Below are positions 8,226 through 16,175 of a stretch of 53,122 nucleotides of DNA, piece after piece. The stretch is from Flavivirga sp. 57AJ16 (GTDB lineage Bacteria; Bacteroidota; Bacteroidia; Flavobacteriales; Flavobacteriaceae), in NCBI RefSeq assembly GCF_028736925.1, contig NZ_JAQZAT010000026.1, positions 1 to 53,122 on the forward strand, written 5' to 3'. Both the position numbers and the translations under genes were made by a program. The notes beneath the pieces were generated by a model, which searched no databases, had not been told where the DNA came from, and saw only the letters and a program-made list of their open reading frames with translations. Positions within the stretch are counted from its first letter, which is position 1. Every line of letters starts with the position of its first letter.

Positions 8226-9293
8226 ATGGAAAACACTATAAAAATTACCAGAGTCAAGGCGTCTAAAGTAAATAATTTAGACTTTGATAACATACCACTT
8301 GGAACCATTTTCACAGATCATATGTTTATTTGTGATTATGAAAATGGGCAATGGACAAACCCAAGAATAGAACCTTTAACACACATTCCAACGCACCCGG
8401 CAGCCATGGCTTTACATTACGGGCAGGCTATTTTTGAGGGCATGAAAGCGACTTTGGATATCCATGGGAACCCGACGCTTATCTGCCCAGAAAAAAATGG
8501 AGAGCGCTTAAATTTTAGTGCGCAGCGTGTCGGTATGCCAGACTTTCCAGTAGTATTGTTTGTGGAAGGGTTAAAACAATTTGTGGGCCTTGAAAAAAAC
8601 TGGATTCCACCACAAGAAGGAAGCGCCCTGTATCTGCGCCCCTTTATGTATGCAGACGAAGCTTTTATAGGTATGAGAGCAGCCACCCATTATAAGTTTA
8701 TTATCATAGCATCCCCTTCAGGCCCGTTCTTTACTAAAAGAATTAGTTTGTATGCCGAAACAAAATTCATTCGGGCGGCCCAGGGAGGTACTGGTGAAGC
8801 AAAAGTAGCAGGAAATTATGCAGCGGCTATTTACCCTACAGAGCTAGCCAAGGCAAAGGGGTACGATCAGGTTTTATGGTTGGATGCTATTGAACATAAA
8901 TATATTCAGGAAGTGGGTACTATGAATGTATTCTTTAAAATAAATGGTGAGCTTATAACACCTAAATTGGATGGCTGTATCTTAAATGGAATAAGTAGAA
9001 TATGTTCCATCGAATTGTTGCGTGCCCGTGGCTATAAGGTTATAGAACGTAAGATTTCTATAGATGAAATTATCCAGGCCTCTGAAAATAAGACTTTAGA
9101 AGAAGCTTTTGGAACAGGAACTGCAGTGGGGGTAGCGATGATCCAGGATATTGGTTATAAAGACAAAACGATTCATGTTTCAGATGACAATCCTGTTGGG
9201 CAAATGATTTTAGATACGGTAAGCGGTATACGTTCAGCAAGACTTGAAGATGAGTTTAATTGGATGGTAACCATTAAAAATGAGCTGGTTTAA
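8226..9293 (+). CDS. ilvE: Branched-chain amino acid aminotransferase (class IV PLP enzyme)
   Basis: A 355-residue fold-type IV aminotransferase of the longer, eukaryote-like BCAT form. The PLP lysine is Lys193 in GEAKVAGNYAAA. Conserved EVGTMNVFF and GTGTAVGV segments bind the phosphate and substrate. It interconverts Leu, Ile and Val with their 2-oxo acids, feeding the neighbouring E1/E2 complex. It starts 39 bases after the E2 stop, so the two are probably co-transcribed. Confidence 0.93.
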   Translation: MENTIKITRVKASKVNNLDFDNIPLGTIFTDHMFICDYENGQWTNPRIEPLTHIPTHPAAMALHYGQAIFEGMKATLDIHGNPTLICPEKNGERLNFSAQRVGMPDFPVVLFVEGLKQFVGLEKNWIPPQEGSALYLRPFMYADEAFIGMRAATHYKFIIIASPSGPFFTKRISLYAETKFIRAAQGGTGEAKVAGNYAAAIYPTELAKAKGYDQVLWLDAIEHKYIQEVGTMNVFFKINGELITPKLDGCILNGISRICSIELLRARGYKVIERKISIDEIIQASENKTLEEAFGTGTAVGVAMIQDIGYKDKTIHVSDDNPVGQMILDTVSGIRSARLEDEFNWMVTIKNELV

Positions 9294-9296
9294 ATA

Positions 9297-9490
9297 AGAA
9301 CTTGAACTTGAAGCTGAATTCGAACTTGAAAAGTGAACGGGAATAACTCAATTTCGATTTCGGTTTCAGCTTCGATTTCGGTTTGAGTAAGAACTTGAAC
9401 CTGAAAATGAATTCGAACTTGAAGGTGAACGATAATAATTTAATTTCGATTTCGGTTTCAACTTCGATTTCGGTTTGAAAAAGAACTTGT
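9297..9490. repeat. Two-copy intergenic repeat of strand-biased GAACTTGAA / TTTCGGTTTC blocks
   Basis: A unit of about 92 bases occurs twice with roughly 85-90% identity by eye. Each has a purine-rich left half (GAACTTGAACTTGAAG) and a pyrimidine-rich right half (TTTCGATTTCGGTTTC) that can pair imperfectly, giving a long hairpin. It fills most of the ilvE-E1 gap (9294-9524). No gene is present. Confidence 0.8.
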
Positions 9491-9524
9491 ATATAATAAA
9501 AAAAGATGACCACTTTTGTGGAAA

Positions 9525-11594
9525 ATGACTATGAAAAAGGACATACTAAAAAAGGCATTTTTAAAATTGTGCATGGCCAAAGCTATGACAGAACTATACG
9601 AAGCTAATTTTAAACAAGTTTCAAAATATGTACATGCAACCTCCAGGGGCCATGAAGCGATCCAAATTGCCTTGGGGATGCAGTTATTGCCTCAAGATTA
9701 TGCATTTCCGTATTATAGGGACGATGCTATGCTATTATCATTTGGATTGAAACCCTATGATTTAATGTTGCAATTATTAGCAAAAAAAGAAGACCCTTTT
9801 TCTGGAGGAAGAACGTATTATTCACATCCAAGTTTAAGAGCAGAAGACAAGCCAAAGATTCCGCATCAATCATCAGCCACGGGCATGCAGACTATTCCCG
9901 CTACTGGTGTTGCCATGGGGATGCAATATATTGAAAAGCAAGGTTTAAAGAACAGTGTCACATCGAGTGCAGTCGAGATGTCTCTTAAACCAATTACCGT
10001 ATGCTCTCTTGGAGACGCCTCTGTTACTGAGGGGGAAATTGCTGAAGCCTTTCAAATGGCAGCATTGAAGCAAATGCCCATTTTATATTTAGTACAAGAT
10101 AACGGTTGGGATATTTCGGCAAATGAAGCAGAAACAAGAGCTCAAAATGCCTTTGAATATGCACAAGGTTTTAATGGTTTGGAAGCTATTTCCATTGATG
10201 GAGCCAACTTTACAGAGAGCTACGAAGCGGTAAAAAAAGTTATAGAGACCATACGTAAGGAGCGTCGTCCGTTTTTAGTACACGCTAAAGTCCCTTTATT
10301 GAATCATCATACTTCTGGAGTAAGGATGGAATGGTACCGGGATGATTTGGAAGAAGCGAGAAGCCGTGATCCGTACCCTGTATTAAAACAACAATTGTTG
10401 GATGCTGGATTTTCGGAAAAAGAAGTGAACAACATAGAAAATGCTGCGAAAGAAACGGTACAATCAGATTTTGAAAAAGCTTTAAAAGCAGAAGATCCAA
10501 CACCTGAAGATTTATTTACATACGATTTTTTACCCACGCCGATCACCGAAGAAATAGGAGAGCGTTCTCCAGAGGGTTCCGAAAAAGTAGTCATGGTAGA
10601 TTGTGCTTTATTTGCTGTAGAGGAACTTATGAAAAAGCATAAAGAATGTTTGTTATATGGTCAGGATGTGGGCGGGAGATTGGGAGGTGTTTTTAGAGAA
10701 GCTGCCACCTTAGCACAGAAATTTGGAGATGATAGGGTTTTCAATACCCCCATTCAGGAAGCCTTTATAGTGGGGTCGACCGTAGGTATGAGTGCTGTTG
10801 GGTTAAAGCCCATTGTTGAGGTACAGTTTGCCGATTATATTTGGCCAGGGTTAAATCAGCTATTTACAGAGGTTAGCCGTAGTTGTTATTTATCTAACGG
10901 AAAATGGCCAGTAAGTATGATTTTGCGTGTGCCAATCGGGGCATATGGCAGTGGAGGCCCTTACCATTCCTCTTCAGTAGAAAGTGTAGTGACCAATATT
11001 AGAGGTATTAAAATTGCATACCCAAGCAATGGTGCAGATCTAAAAGGATTGATGAAAGCAGCTTATTACGATCCAAATCCAGTAGTGATACTTGAGCACA
11101 AAGGTTTGTACTGGTCTAAAGTACCCGGAACTTCGGGAGCGACATCCGTGAACCCTTCAGAAGATTATATCTTGCCCTTTGGTAAAGCTTGGGTACTACA
11201 GGAAATCTGGAAACAGGAAAACATAGAAACGATGACTATTGTGACTTACGGAATGGGGGTGCATTGGGCTTATAATGCCACGAAAGGGATTAGGGATCGT
11301 GTAGAGATTATTGATTTAAGAACCTTGTTTCCTTTAGATGAAGATACCGTAATGAAATCGGTTAAAAAAACAGGTAAGTGCTTAGTAGTAACCGAAGAAC
11401 CGAGCAATAATAGTTTTGCCAGAGCCTTGGCAGGAAAAATTCAGGAAGTATGTTTCAAGTACTTAGATGCGCCGGTCATGACTATTGGAAGCGAAAACGT
11501 TCCTGCCATTCCATTAAACTCAACTTTAGAACAAACGATGATTCCGTCTACCGAGAAGGTAAAAAATAAAATAGATGAATTGTTAAATTATTAA
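9525..11594 (+). CDS. 2-oxoacid dehydrogenase E1, fused alpha and beta subunits (branched-chain type)
   Basis: About 690 residues combine both E1 subunits in one chain. The alpha half (to about residue 330) carries the thiamine diphosphate motif GDASVTEGEIAEAF followed by QDNGWDIS. The beta half starts near residue 355 (MVDCALFAVEELMKKH) and includes FNTPIQEAFIVG and VQFADYIWPG. The enzyme decarboxylates branched-chain 2-oxo acids and acylates E2. The ATG at 9525 (or 9531) is preferred to the upstream TTG at 9516. Fused E1 chains are known in Bacteroidota. No frameshift or missing key residue is seen. Confidence 0.92.
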   Translation: MTMKKDILKKAFLKLCMAKAMTELYEANFKQVSKYVHATSRGHEAIQIALGMQLLPQDYAFPYYRDDAMLLSFGLKPYDLMLQLLAKKEDPFSGGRTYYSHPSLRAEDKPKIPHQSSATGMQTIPATGVAMGMQYIEKQGLKNSVTSSAVEMSLKPITVCSLGDASVTEGEIAEAFQMAALKQMPILYLVQDNGWDISANEAETRAQNAFEYAQGFNGLEAISIDGANFTESYEAVKKVIETIRKERRPFLVHAKVPLLNHHTSGVRMEWYRDDLEEARSRDPYPVLKQQLLDAGFSEKEVNNIENAAKETVQSDFEKALKAEDPTPEDLFTYDFLPTPITEEIGERSPEGSEKVVMVDCALFAVEELMKKHKECLLYGQDVGGRLGGVFREAATLAQKFGDDRVFNTPIQEAFIVGSTVGMSAVGLKPIVEVQFADYIWPGLNQLFTEVSRSCYLSNGKWPVSMILRVPIGAYGSGGPYHSSSVESVVTNIRGIKIAYPSNGADLKGLMKAAYYDPNPVVILEHKGLYWSKVPGTSGATSVNPSEDYILPFGKAWVLQEIWKQENIETMTIVTYGMGVHWAYNATKGIRDRVEIIDLRTLFPLDEDTVMKSVKKTGKCLVVTEEPSNNSFARALAGKIQEVCFKYLDAPVMTIGSENVPAIPLNSTLEQTMIPSTEKVKNKIDELLNY

Positions 11595-11672
11595 CTATTA
11601 CATTTAAACGCAAAAATGGTTCAAGGTTACACTCAAATTGCTATTGCATAGGATACTTTGTTGTGCGTTCTA

Positions 11673-12029
11673 TTAGTTTGGAGAGTTTAAACCGAGTTTG
11701 TTTCCTTCTGTATCTAAGAATAATGCAAAAAATCCATTTTCATCCGCATGGGCAGTTTTGGGAACAATGATTTTTCCACCATTTTTATCAACTTTATCAA
11801 GTATGGTTTGAAGATTATCTCCTCCATTTAGATATATGGTTACTCCATTAGCAGAAGTATTGAACCCTTCTCCTTTCGTTATAATTCCCGTAACCATTTG
11901 TTCCTCGTATGGAAATATTCCCATTTCTACTCTTGGTATTTCCATTTTTTCAATGTCAATACCCAAAATTGCTTGATAAAAACTAACTGCTCGTGGAATA
12001 TCCATTGCTGGAATATGCAAGTGCCAAAG
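11673..12029 (-). pseudogene. VOC (glyoxalase/bleomycin-resistance) family gene truncated at its 5' end
   Basis: The frame encodes a VOC-fold protein with LHIPAMDIPRAVSFYQ, a central VTIYLNG strand and the closing DENGFFALFLDTEGNKLGL. Family members normally begin about ten residues earlier with an ATG. Here the frame runs back only through VLWHL to a stop, and only TTG is available as a start. On the other side of the joint near 12029 is an unrelated recombinase fragment on the opposite strand. I infer that an insertion or deletion removed the promoter and first codons. A functional TTG-initiated protein cannot be excluded. Confidence 0.7.
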
Positions 12030-12215
12030 TACTTGTTAATCAAAACCCATACAGCATGTAGAAGCTTTTGTACAAATTATTATGCAGCAGGTAAGCCTAT
12101 TCAAGATATTATGCTATTCTCTGGACATAAGACGGAAAAAGAATTTTACAAGTACATAAGAATTGAAAAAGAGCAAAAGGCTTTAGCTGTTCTACAAAGC
12201 GGCTTTTGTGAATAA
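12030..12215 (+). pseudogene. C-terminal remnant of a tyrosine recombinase (phage-type integrase)
   Basis: About 60 residues read like the end of a tyrosine recombinase: LIKTHTACRSFCTN, then MLFSGHKTEKEFYKYIR with the SGH motif and the nucleophile Tyr. In functional enzymes the first box is HTARRS or similar; here the first Arg of the HxxR triad is Cys (TGT, one transition from CGT). The N-terminal domain and catalytic core are absent, because the frame runs into the truncated VOC gene. It is a relic of an integrated element. Confidence 0.85.
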
Positions 12216-12233
12216 CAAAAAATAAAATATTAT

Positions 12234-12263
12234 TTTGAAAATCAAAATTTGGTATTATCTTTG
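12234..12263 (+). promoter_or_regulatory. Bacteroidota-type promoter for higBA
   Basis: TTTG at 12234-12237 and TATCTTTG at 12256-12263 are 18 bases apart and match the -33 and TAnnTTTG -7 consensus. The -7 box ends 20 bases before the higB ATG, giving a very short leader. Confidence 0.75.
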
Positions 12264-12283
12264 TAATCATATAAAACTAAATA

Positions 12284-12580
12284 ATGCGTATTGTTACTTA
12301 TAAACGAATACAGGAATTTGCAATGAAGCATGCAGATGCAGAGACACCTTTAAATGTTTGGTATCATACCACAAATGCCAAAGCTTGGAAAAATCTAAAT
12401 GATATAAGACAAACCTTTAATAGTGTAGATTATGTTGGCAATAATAGATATGTGTTTAACATAAAAGGTAACGATTATAGACTTGTGGCAATAATCTCGT
12501 TTAATGCCCAAAAAGTATATATTCGTTTTATAGGCACACACGCAGAATACGATAAAACTAACGACATAAAAAACATTTAG
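12284..12580 (+). CDS. higB: HigB-type mRNA interferase toxin
   Basis: A 98-residue protein of the HigB_toxin subfamily in the RelE/HigB superfamily. Characteristic segments are WYHTTNAKAWKNLNDIR, YVFNIKGNDYRLV and VYIRFIGTHAEYDK. Such toxins cleave mRNA on the ribosome. The toxin precedes the antitoxin, the order typical of higBA, and the stop is two bases before the antitoxin ATG. It lies directly after the integrase relic, so it probably arrived with that element and has been retained by addiction. Confidence 0.92.
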   Translation: MRIVTYKRIQEFAMKHADAETPLNVWYHTTNAKAWKNLNDIRQTFNSVDYVGNNRYVFNIKGNDYRLVAIISFNAQKVYIRFIGTHAEYDKTNDIKNI

Positions 12581-12582
12581 TT

Positions 12583-12942
12583 ATGATACAAACAGAAAAG
12601 CAATATAACGCCATTTTAGAACGCATAGAGGAACTTTTAAAAGATTCTGACAACATAGAGAATCAAAACGCCAAAGGTTATGTAGAGCTTAATATTTTGT
12701 CTGACCTTGTTGCTGATTATGAAGAACAAAACTATCCTGTTAAAAAGCCTTCTTTAACAGAGGTGATAAAGTTGCGTATGGCAGAATTGGGTTTAAACCA
12801 AAAACGCCTTTCAGAACTTTTAGGAGTTAGTACCTCAAGAGTAAGTGAGTATTTAACAGGCAAAAGCGAACCTACTTTAAAAGTAGCAAGAGAAATAAGT
12901 AAAAAATTGAGCATAGAACCGTCTATTGTATTAGGCGTTTAA
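12583..12942 (+). CDS. higA: HigA-type XRE antitoxin
   Basis: A 119-residue protein with an N-terminal helical part (residues 1-55) that should wrap the toxin and a C-terminal helix-turn-helix (residues about 60-115: LNQKRLSELLGVSTSRVSEY). HigA neutralises HigB and represses the operon by binding the promoter at 12234-12263. Both partners are intact. Confidence 0.92.
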   Translation: MIQTEKQYNAILERIEELLKDSDNIENQNAKGYVELNILSDLVADYEEQNYPVKKPSLTEVIKLRMAELGLNQKRLSELLGVSTSRVSEYLTGKSEPTLKVAREISKKLSIEPSIVLGV

Positions 12943-12967
12943 TTTTCCATTAAAAGCATAACAACAT

Positions 12968-12998
12968 AAAGTGCAATTAATTTTTGCACTTTTTTTGT
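12968..12998 (+). terminator. Intrinsic terminator after higBA
   Basis: The stem AAAGTGCA/TGCACTTT with a nine-base AT-rich loop is followed by a run of T residues, 26 bases after the higA stop. Confidence 0.85.
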
Positions 12999-13099
12999 TT
13001 AATATTGTGAGTTAACAAGGATCATGCACAAAAGTTGTGTTTAGGCAAAAGTTTTAGTCGATCTGAAAAGAAGGCCAGCCATAGACCTATCCAGGTTTA

Positions 13100-13262
13100 A
13101 TACCAATTATGAATTAAAATGAGCTACAGAAAACGACATTGCTTATTTGTTTTAGCCTGCTACGAGTTATTTGCATAGCCTAAGCTATGGAAATGACGAG
13201 TAAAGAGAAAAAACGAATTAATGAATGAGTTTGAATAGCGTATTTTAATTCATAATTGGTAT
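13100..13262. mobile_element. MITE-like element with perfect 21-bp terminal inverted repeats
   Basis: ATACCAATTATGAATTAAAAT at 13100-13120 is exactly repeated in inverse at 13242-13262. The 163-bp element has a central palindrome (CATAGC-CTAA-GCTATG at 13174-13189) and no ORF. TA dinucleotides sit at both outer edges. This fits a miniature inverted-repeat element, and an element of nearly the same size lies at 52334-52495. Confidence 0.7.
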
Positions 13263-13383
13263 AACCCTCCTAAATTTCGACTTTGTCGAAATTATCCTCC
13301 CTTTTCAAAAGTGAGGAGCAAGTCCGATTTGTATTTTCGGGTACAGTTTTTAAAATTACCCCACATGTTGATCCAGTAGGGGG

Positions 13384-13440
13384 CTCCTCTTAAATTTAAA
13401 AAAGAGGAGAAGAATTCCAATTTTAAGCTTAAAATTGGAA
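13384..13440. repeat. Paired palindromes: CTCCTCTT/AAGAGGAG hairpin and 26-bp perfect palindrome
   Basis: CTCCTCTT (13384-13391) pairs with AAGAGGAG (13402-13409). Immediately downstream, 13415-13440 is a perfect 26-bp palindrome centred on AAGCTT. They may be a structural end of the surrounding element. Confidence 0.75.
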
Positions 13441-13576
13441 GAAAGAGGCGTTTTATTTTATGGTACGCTCTAGGTATACTTGGGCCATCTGGATTTACCT
13501 TGAAGTGGTTATTATGCACTTGGTCATGGCTCGTTATAAATGATTTCATATCGCACACAACTTTTGTTCTTGATCT

Positions 13577-13956
13577 GTAATCTAAAATTCTAAATGGCTA
13601 ATACAATACAAGAATTTATCAATGGTAGAGATTATTAGTATATCCTGGAACTGGACTTGACCATTATAGTATTGCTTTTAAAGCTTACAGAAAAGGAATA
13701 TAAAAAAGCTGCTTTTGTGCAGCTTTTTTATATATGAAAAATGAATGATTTTTTGATCGATAATTGAGATTTAAACCTGACTGCCGTCAGGCAAGTTGCT
13801 CCGAAGCTTGCTTTCAAAACTATTAAGGGTTTTTCTTTATGAATGCTTCGCGAGCTTGCTTAGAGGTAGTTTACTTATCGCTAAGAGTCTTGATGGTATA
13901 CTATTTCGGGATGTCATTATAATAACATCTTATTGGCACAAAGGCTCTTTGCGTTT
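13577..13956. other. Gene-free stretch with a terminator-like hairpin and other short inverted repeats
   Basis: Bases 13702-13729 form AAAAAGCTGC/GCAGCTTTTT with a T-run, a good intrinsic terminator with no intact gene before it. The preceding 100 bases hold a broken frame starting ATGGCTAATACA (13594) with a stop after 14 codons, possibly a decayed small gene. Further on are CCTGACTGCCGTCAGG at about 13777 and GCTTCGCGAGCTTGC at about 13845, intergenic hairpins of a kind common in flavobacteria. Confidence 0.5.
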
Positions 13957-14526
13957 TTATTGTTGAGCTCCCGGAGGGTATTTAGTCATGATTTCTGTTA
14001 CAAACTCTTTAATACGAGCTTCTTTTTTCTCCATATTTCTGCTTAAGTAACCAGTTCCCATGCCTTGCCAAACCAATTCCTTTTTATTGGCATCAATAAG
14101 GTCTATATATAAAACACCCTGTGTACTGGTGCTTACACTGGGCTGATTCCAACCCCAGCCCCAACCTGGGCCAAAACCTGCTCCCCAAGGACCAAAACCT
14201 CCCCAGCCCCAGCCACCATAACCCCAAGAGTTATTGTAAACGTCTACACGTTGCTGGGATTTTGTAAAGAGACTCACTAATAAATCAGGTTTTTCGGATT
14301 TTGTAAAGCCTTTAGCCAATAATTCTGCTTCGATGGCACGGAGAATTCTTCGTTTATCTAAATCACTGATTTCTGCTTTGTCAATACCTGTTTTAAAAAA
14401 AGCAAAGGTTTTATATGCTCCAAAATTTGCATTCTTGTCGTAATCTGTTGCAACACGCACAGAACTACAAGAGGAAACCACAAGCAGCAGTGCTAAAAGT
14501 GGTAAGGTGTTTAATAGTTTTTTCAT
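13957..14526 (-). CDS. DUF4136 lipoprotein with a Gly/Trp-rich insert
   Basis: A 189-residue exported lipoprotein: signal MKKLLNTLPLLALLLVVSSC with lipobox Cys20. Residues 25-95 (DYDKNANFGAYKTFAFF, DLLVSLFTKSQQRVDV) and 135-180 (GVLYIDLIDANKKELVWQG) match the DUF4136 family of envelope lipoproteins of unknown function. Between them, at about residues 98-128, lies a low-complexity Gly/Trp stretch (GWGWGGFGPWGAGFGPG), probably a flexible loop. Function is unknown. Confidence 0.85.
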   Translation of the reverse strand: MKKLLNTLPLLALLLVVSSCSSVRVATDYDKNANFGAYKTFAFFKTGIDKAEISDLDKRRILRAIEAELLAKGFTKSEKPDLLVSLFTKSQQRVDVYNNSWGYGGWGWGGFGPWGAGFGPGWGWGWNQPSVSTSTQGVLYIDLIDANKKELVWQGMGTGYLSRNMEKKEARIKEFVTEIMTKYPPGAQQ

Positions 14527-14652
14527 AGCCTTTTATTTTAATTCTACATTACACAATTGATCTTAAAATCATTGATTTCAAGCATTTTTTTATTAAAAAT
14601 AGTATCAATAATCATACCAAGCCTTTGGTATATAGCATTATAGTGGTGTTTG

Positions 14653-14805
14653 TTATCCTTTGTTCTTATCGTAACCGTATGGACAATGCCTGCATCCGCT
14701 TTCACAACAATAGCCTCTTCTTAAGTGGTATTGTTCTGTGAAACAGCGATAACCTTCTGGTGTTAGGTAGTAATCACCTTCTTCAATGGGGATTATTTTT
14801 TTCAT
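14653..14805 (-). CDS. DUF5522 small Cys-rich protein
   Basis: A 50-residue ORF, ATG at 14805 and stop at 14653-14655. Its sequence includes DYYLTPEGYRCFTEQYH, then RRGYCCESGCRHCPYGYD. The arrangement CCxSGCRHCPYGY matches the DUF5522 family, small proteins with a probable metal-binding Cys cluster (Cys21 and four further Cys in 13 residues). A TATCTTTG -7 box lies 88 bases upstream on the same strand. Function is unknown. Confidence 0.85.
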   Translation of the reverse strand: MKKIIPIEEGDYYLTPEGYRCFTEQYHLRRGYCCESGCRHCPYGYDKNKG

Positions 14806-14892
14806 CTGATTGTATTCATTTTTTTAATCGTCAGATGCGATTTGCATACTAAGGGTCTCAATTGGTATTAGTGGTGCTCATGTCATTTTAAA

Positions 14893-14900
14893 CAAAGATA
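14893..14900 (-). promoter_or_regulatory. Probable -7 box (TATCTTTG) for the DUF5522 gene
   Basis: Read on the minus strand, 14900-14893 is TATCTTTG, a perfect TAnnTTTG. No clear -33 TTG is seen. It faces the DUF5522 gene with an expected leader of about 80 bases. Confidence 0.5.
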
Positions 14901-14935
14901 ATATAATTTGGATTGATTTTTGAGTGTAATAAGAT

Positions 14936-15274
14936 ATGGTTTTAATTTCAAAATATTTGGTTCCTAAAGGTTATACAGGTTTGACCATTTTTCCTTTTGT
15001 GTTTTTGAGATCGAAACATTCAAAAAAAGATGCTGCTTTAATGAATCATGAAAAAATTCATTTAAAGCAACAGTTAGAAATGCTAATAATACCCTTTTAC
15101 TTAATTTATACTATTGAGTTTTTAGTACGATTATTTCAATATAAAAAATGGAATCTGGCTTATCGTAATATTTCTTTTGAACGTGAAGCTTATGCCAATG
15201 AATTTCATCTGGATTATATCAAGCATCGACCATTTTGGCAATTTTTAAAGTATCTTCGCGCTAATGATATTTAA
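14936..15274 (+). CDS. Small conserved protein with an HExxH motif and a hydrophobic segment
   Basis: A 112-residue protein. NHEKIHLKQQLEML at residues 37-50 contains HEKIH, the HExxH zinc motif of gluzincins. A hydrophobic segment follows (IPFYLIYTIEFLVRLF, about residues 52-67), and then FEREAYANEFHLDY, whose Glu could be a third ligand. This looks like a minimal membrane-associated M56-like fold, but activity is an inference. The stop overlaps the next gene's start by 11 bases, so translation is probably coupled. Confidence 0.75.
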   Translation: MVLISKYLVPKGYTGLTIFPFVFLRSKHSKKDAALMNHEKIHLKQQLEMLIIPFYLIYTIEFLVRLFQYKKWNLAYRNISFEREAYANEFHLDYIKHRPFWQFLKYLRANDI

Positions 15275-16175
15275 GCTTGGGCATAGTATAAATCAACAAA
15301 TAAGTGCACCTGATAATAAGGGGGTTGAGTTATTTATAAAAAGAGAGGACGAAATACATCCTTTTGTGTCTGGTAATAAGTACCGAAAGCTTAAATATAA
15401 TCTTCTTGAAGCTAAAAAAAATGGCTTTAAAACACTTCTTACTTTTGGCGGGGCCTTTTCCAATCATATAGCAGCGGTAGCTTCGGCCGGAAATTTATTA
15501 GGCTTTAAGACAATAGGGATTATTAGGGGGGAGGAACTTGAAGATAAAATCTTCGATAATGAAACCCTAAGTTTTGCGAAACAAAATGGGATGCAGTTTA
15601 AATTTGTTTCCAGAAGGGATTATAGAGATAAAACAACGGAGGCTTTTTTAGCCAAATTAAAAGAGGTGTTTAACGATTTTTATCTCATTCCGGAAGGCGG
15701 TACAAATAACCTGGCAATTAAAGGCTGCGAGGAAATATTAACCGAGGCAGATAACGTCTTTGATTATATATGCTGTGCCGTTGGAACTGGTGGAACCATT
15801 TCTGGACTTATAAATTGTTCAAAACCTGGTCAACAAGTTTTAGGTTTTCCGGCCCTAAAAGGTACTTTTTTACGGCAAGATATTAGTAAATTTGTAGCCA
15901 GGACCAATTGGGATTTAATAACCAGCTATCATTTTGGCGGGTATGCAAAAATAAATGAGGCGCTGGTGACGTTTATCAATCAGTTTAAAAAAATAAATGG
16001 AATTCCCTTGGATCCTGTGTATACAGGTAAGATGATGTTTGGGATTTTTGATTTAATAAATAAGGATTATTTTGAAAAGGGCTCAAAAATCTTAGTGATC
16101 CATACAGGAGGTTTACAAGGTATTAAAGGAATGAATTTGGTGTTAAAAAATAAAAATTTATCAATAATTGAATAG
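15264..16175 (+). CDS. ACC deaminase / D-cysteine desulfhydrase family PLP enzyme
   Basis: A 303-residue fold-type II PLP enzyme. The PLP lysine is Lys39 in SGNKYRKLKYN. The substrate loop TFGGAFSNHIAAVA and phosphate-binding GTGGTISG are both present. Family members deaminate 1-aminocyclopropane-1-carboxylate or D-cysteine; Bacteroidota members of this length are mostly of unproven specificity. The gene overlaps the HExxH mini-protein upstream by 11 bases and the glucosaminidase downstream by 8 bases. Confidence 0.88.
   Translation: MIFKLGHSINQQISAPDNKGVELFIKREDEIHPFVSGNKYRKLKYNLLEAKKNGFKTLLTFGGAFSNHIAAVASAGNLLGFKTIGIIRGEELEDKIFDNETLSFAKQNGMQFKFVSRRDYRDKTTEAFLAKLKEVFNDFYLIPEGGTNNLAIKGCEEILTEADNVFDYICCAVGTGGTISGLINCSKPGQQVLGFPALKGTFLRQDISKFVARTNWDLITSYHFGGYAKINEALVTFINQFKKINGIPLDPVYTGKMMFGIFDLINKDYFEKGSKILVIHTGGLQGIKGMNLVLKNKNLSIIE

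Larger units (their letters stand above)
13020..13575. mobile_element. Possible non-autonomous element with 21-bp terminal inverted repeats (outer element)
   Basis: Bases 13020-13040 and the reverse complement of 13555-13575 match at 19 of 21 positions (core ACAAAAGTTGTGT). The 556 bp between them carry no convincing gene. An 88-codon minus-strand frame at 13292-13558 has no recognisable features. Inside are a second element (13100-13262) and strong palindromes (13384-13440). No target-site duplication is evident, so transposition is an inference. Confidence 0.55.

Noticed and set aside
13292-13558. 88-codon minus-strand ORF as a gene
   Set aside because: It runs through palindromes and the terminal repeat of the outer element, has no recognisable motif and no promoter.
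13594-13699. Small peptide gene starting ATGGCTAATACA
   Set aside because: It stops after 14 codons; a frameshifted continuation is open but unrecognised, so at most it is a decayed fragment.
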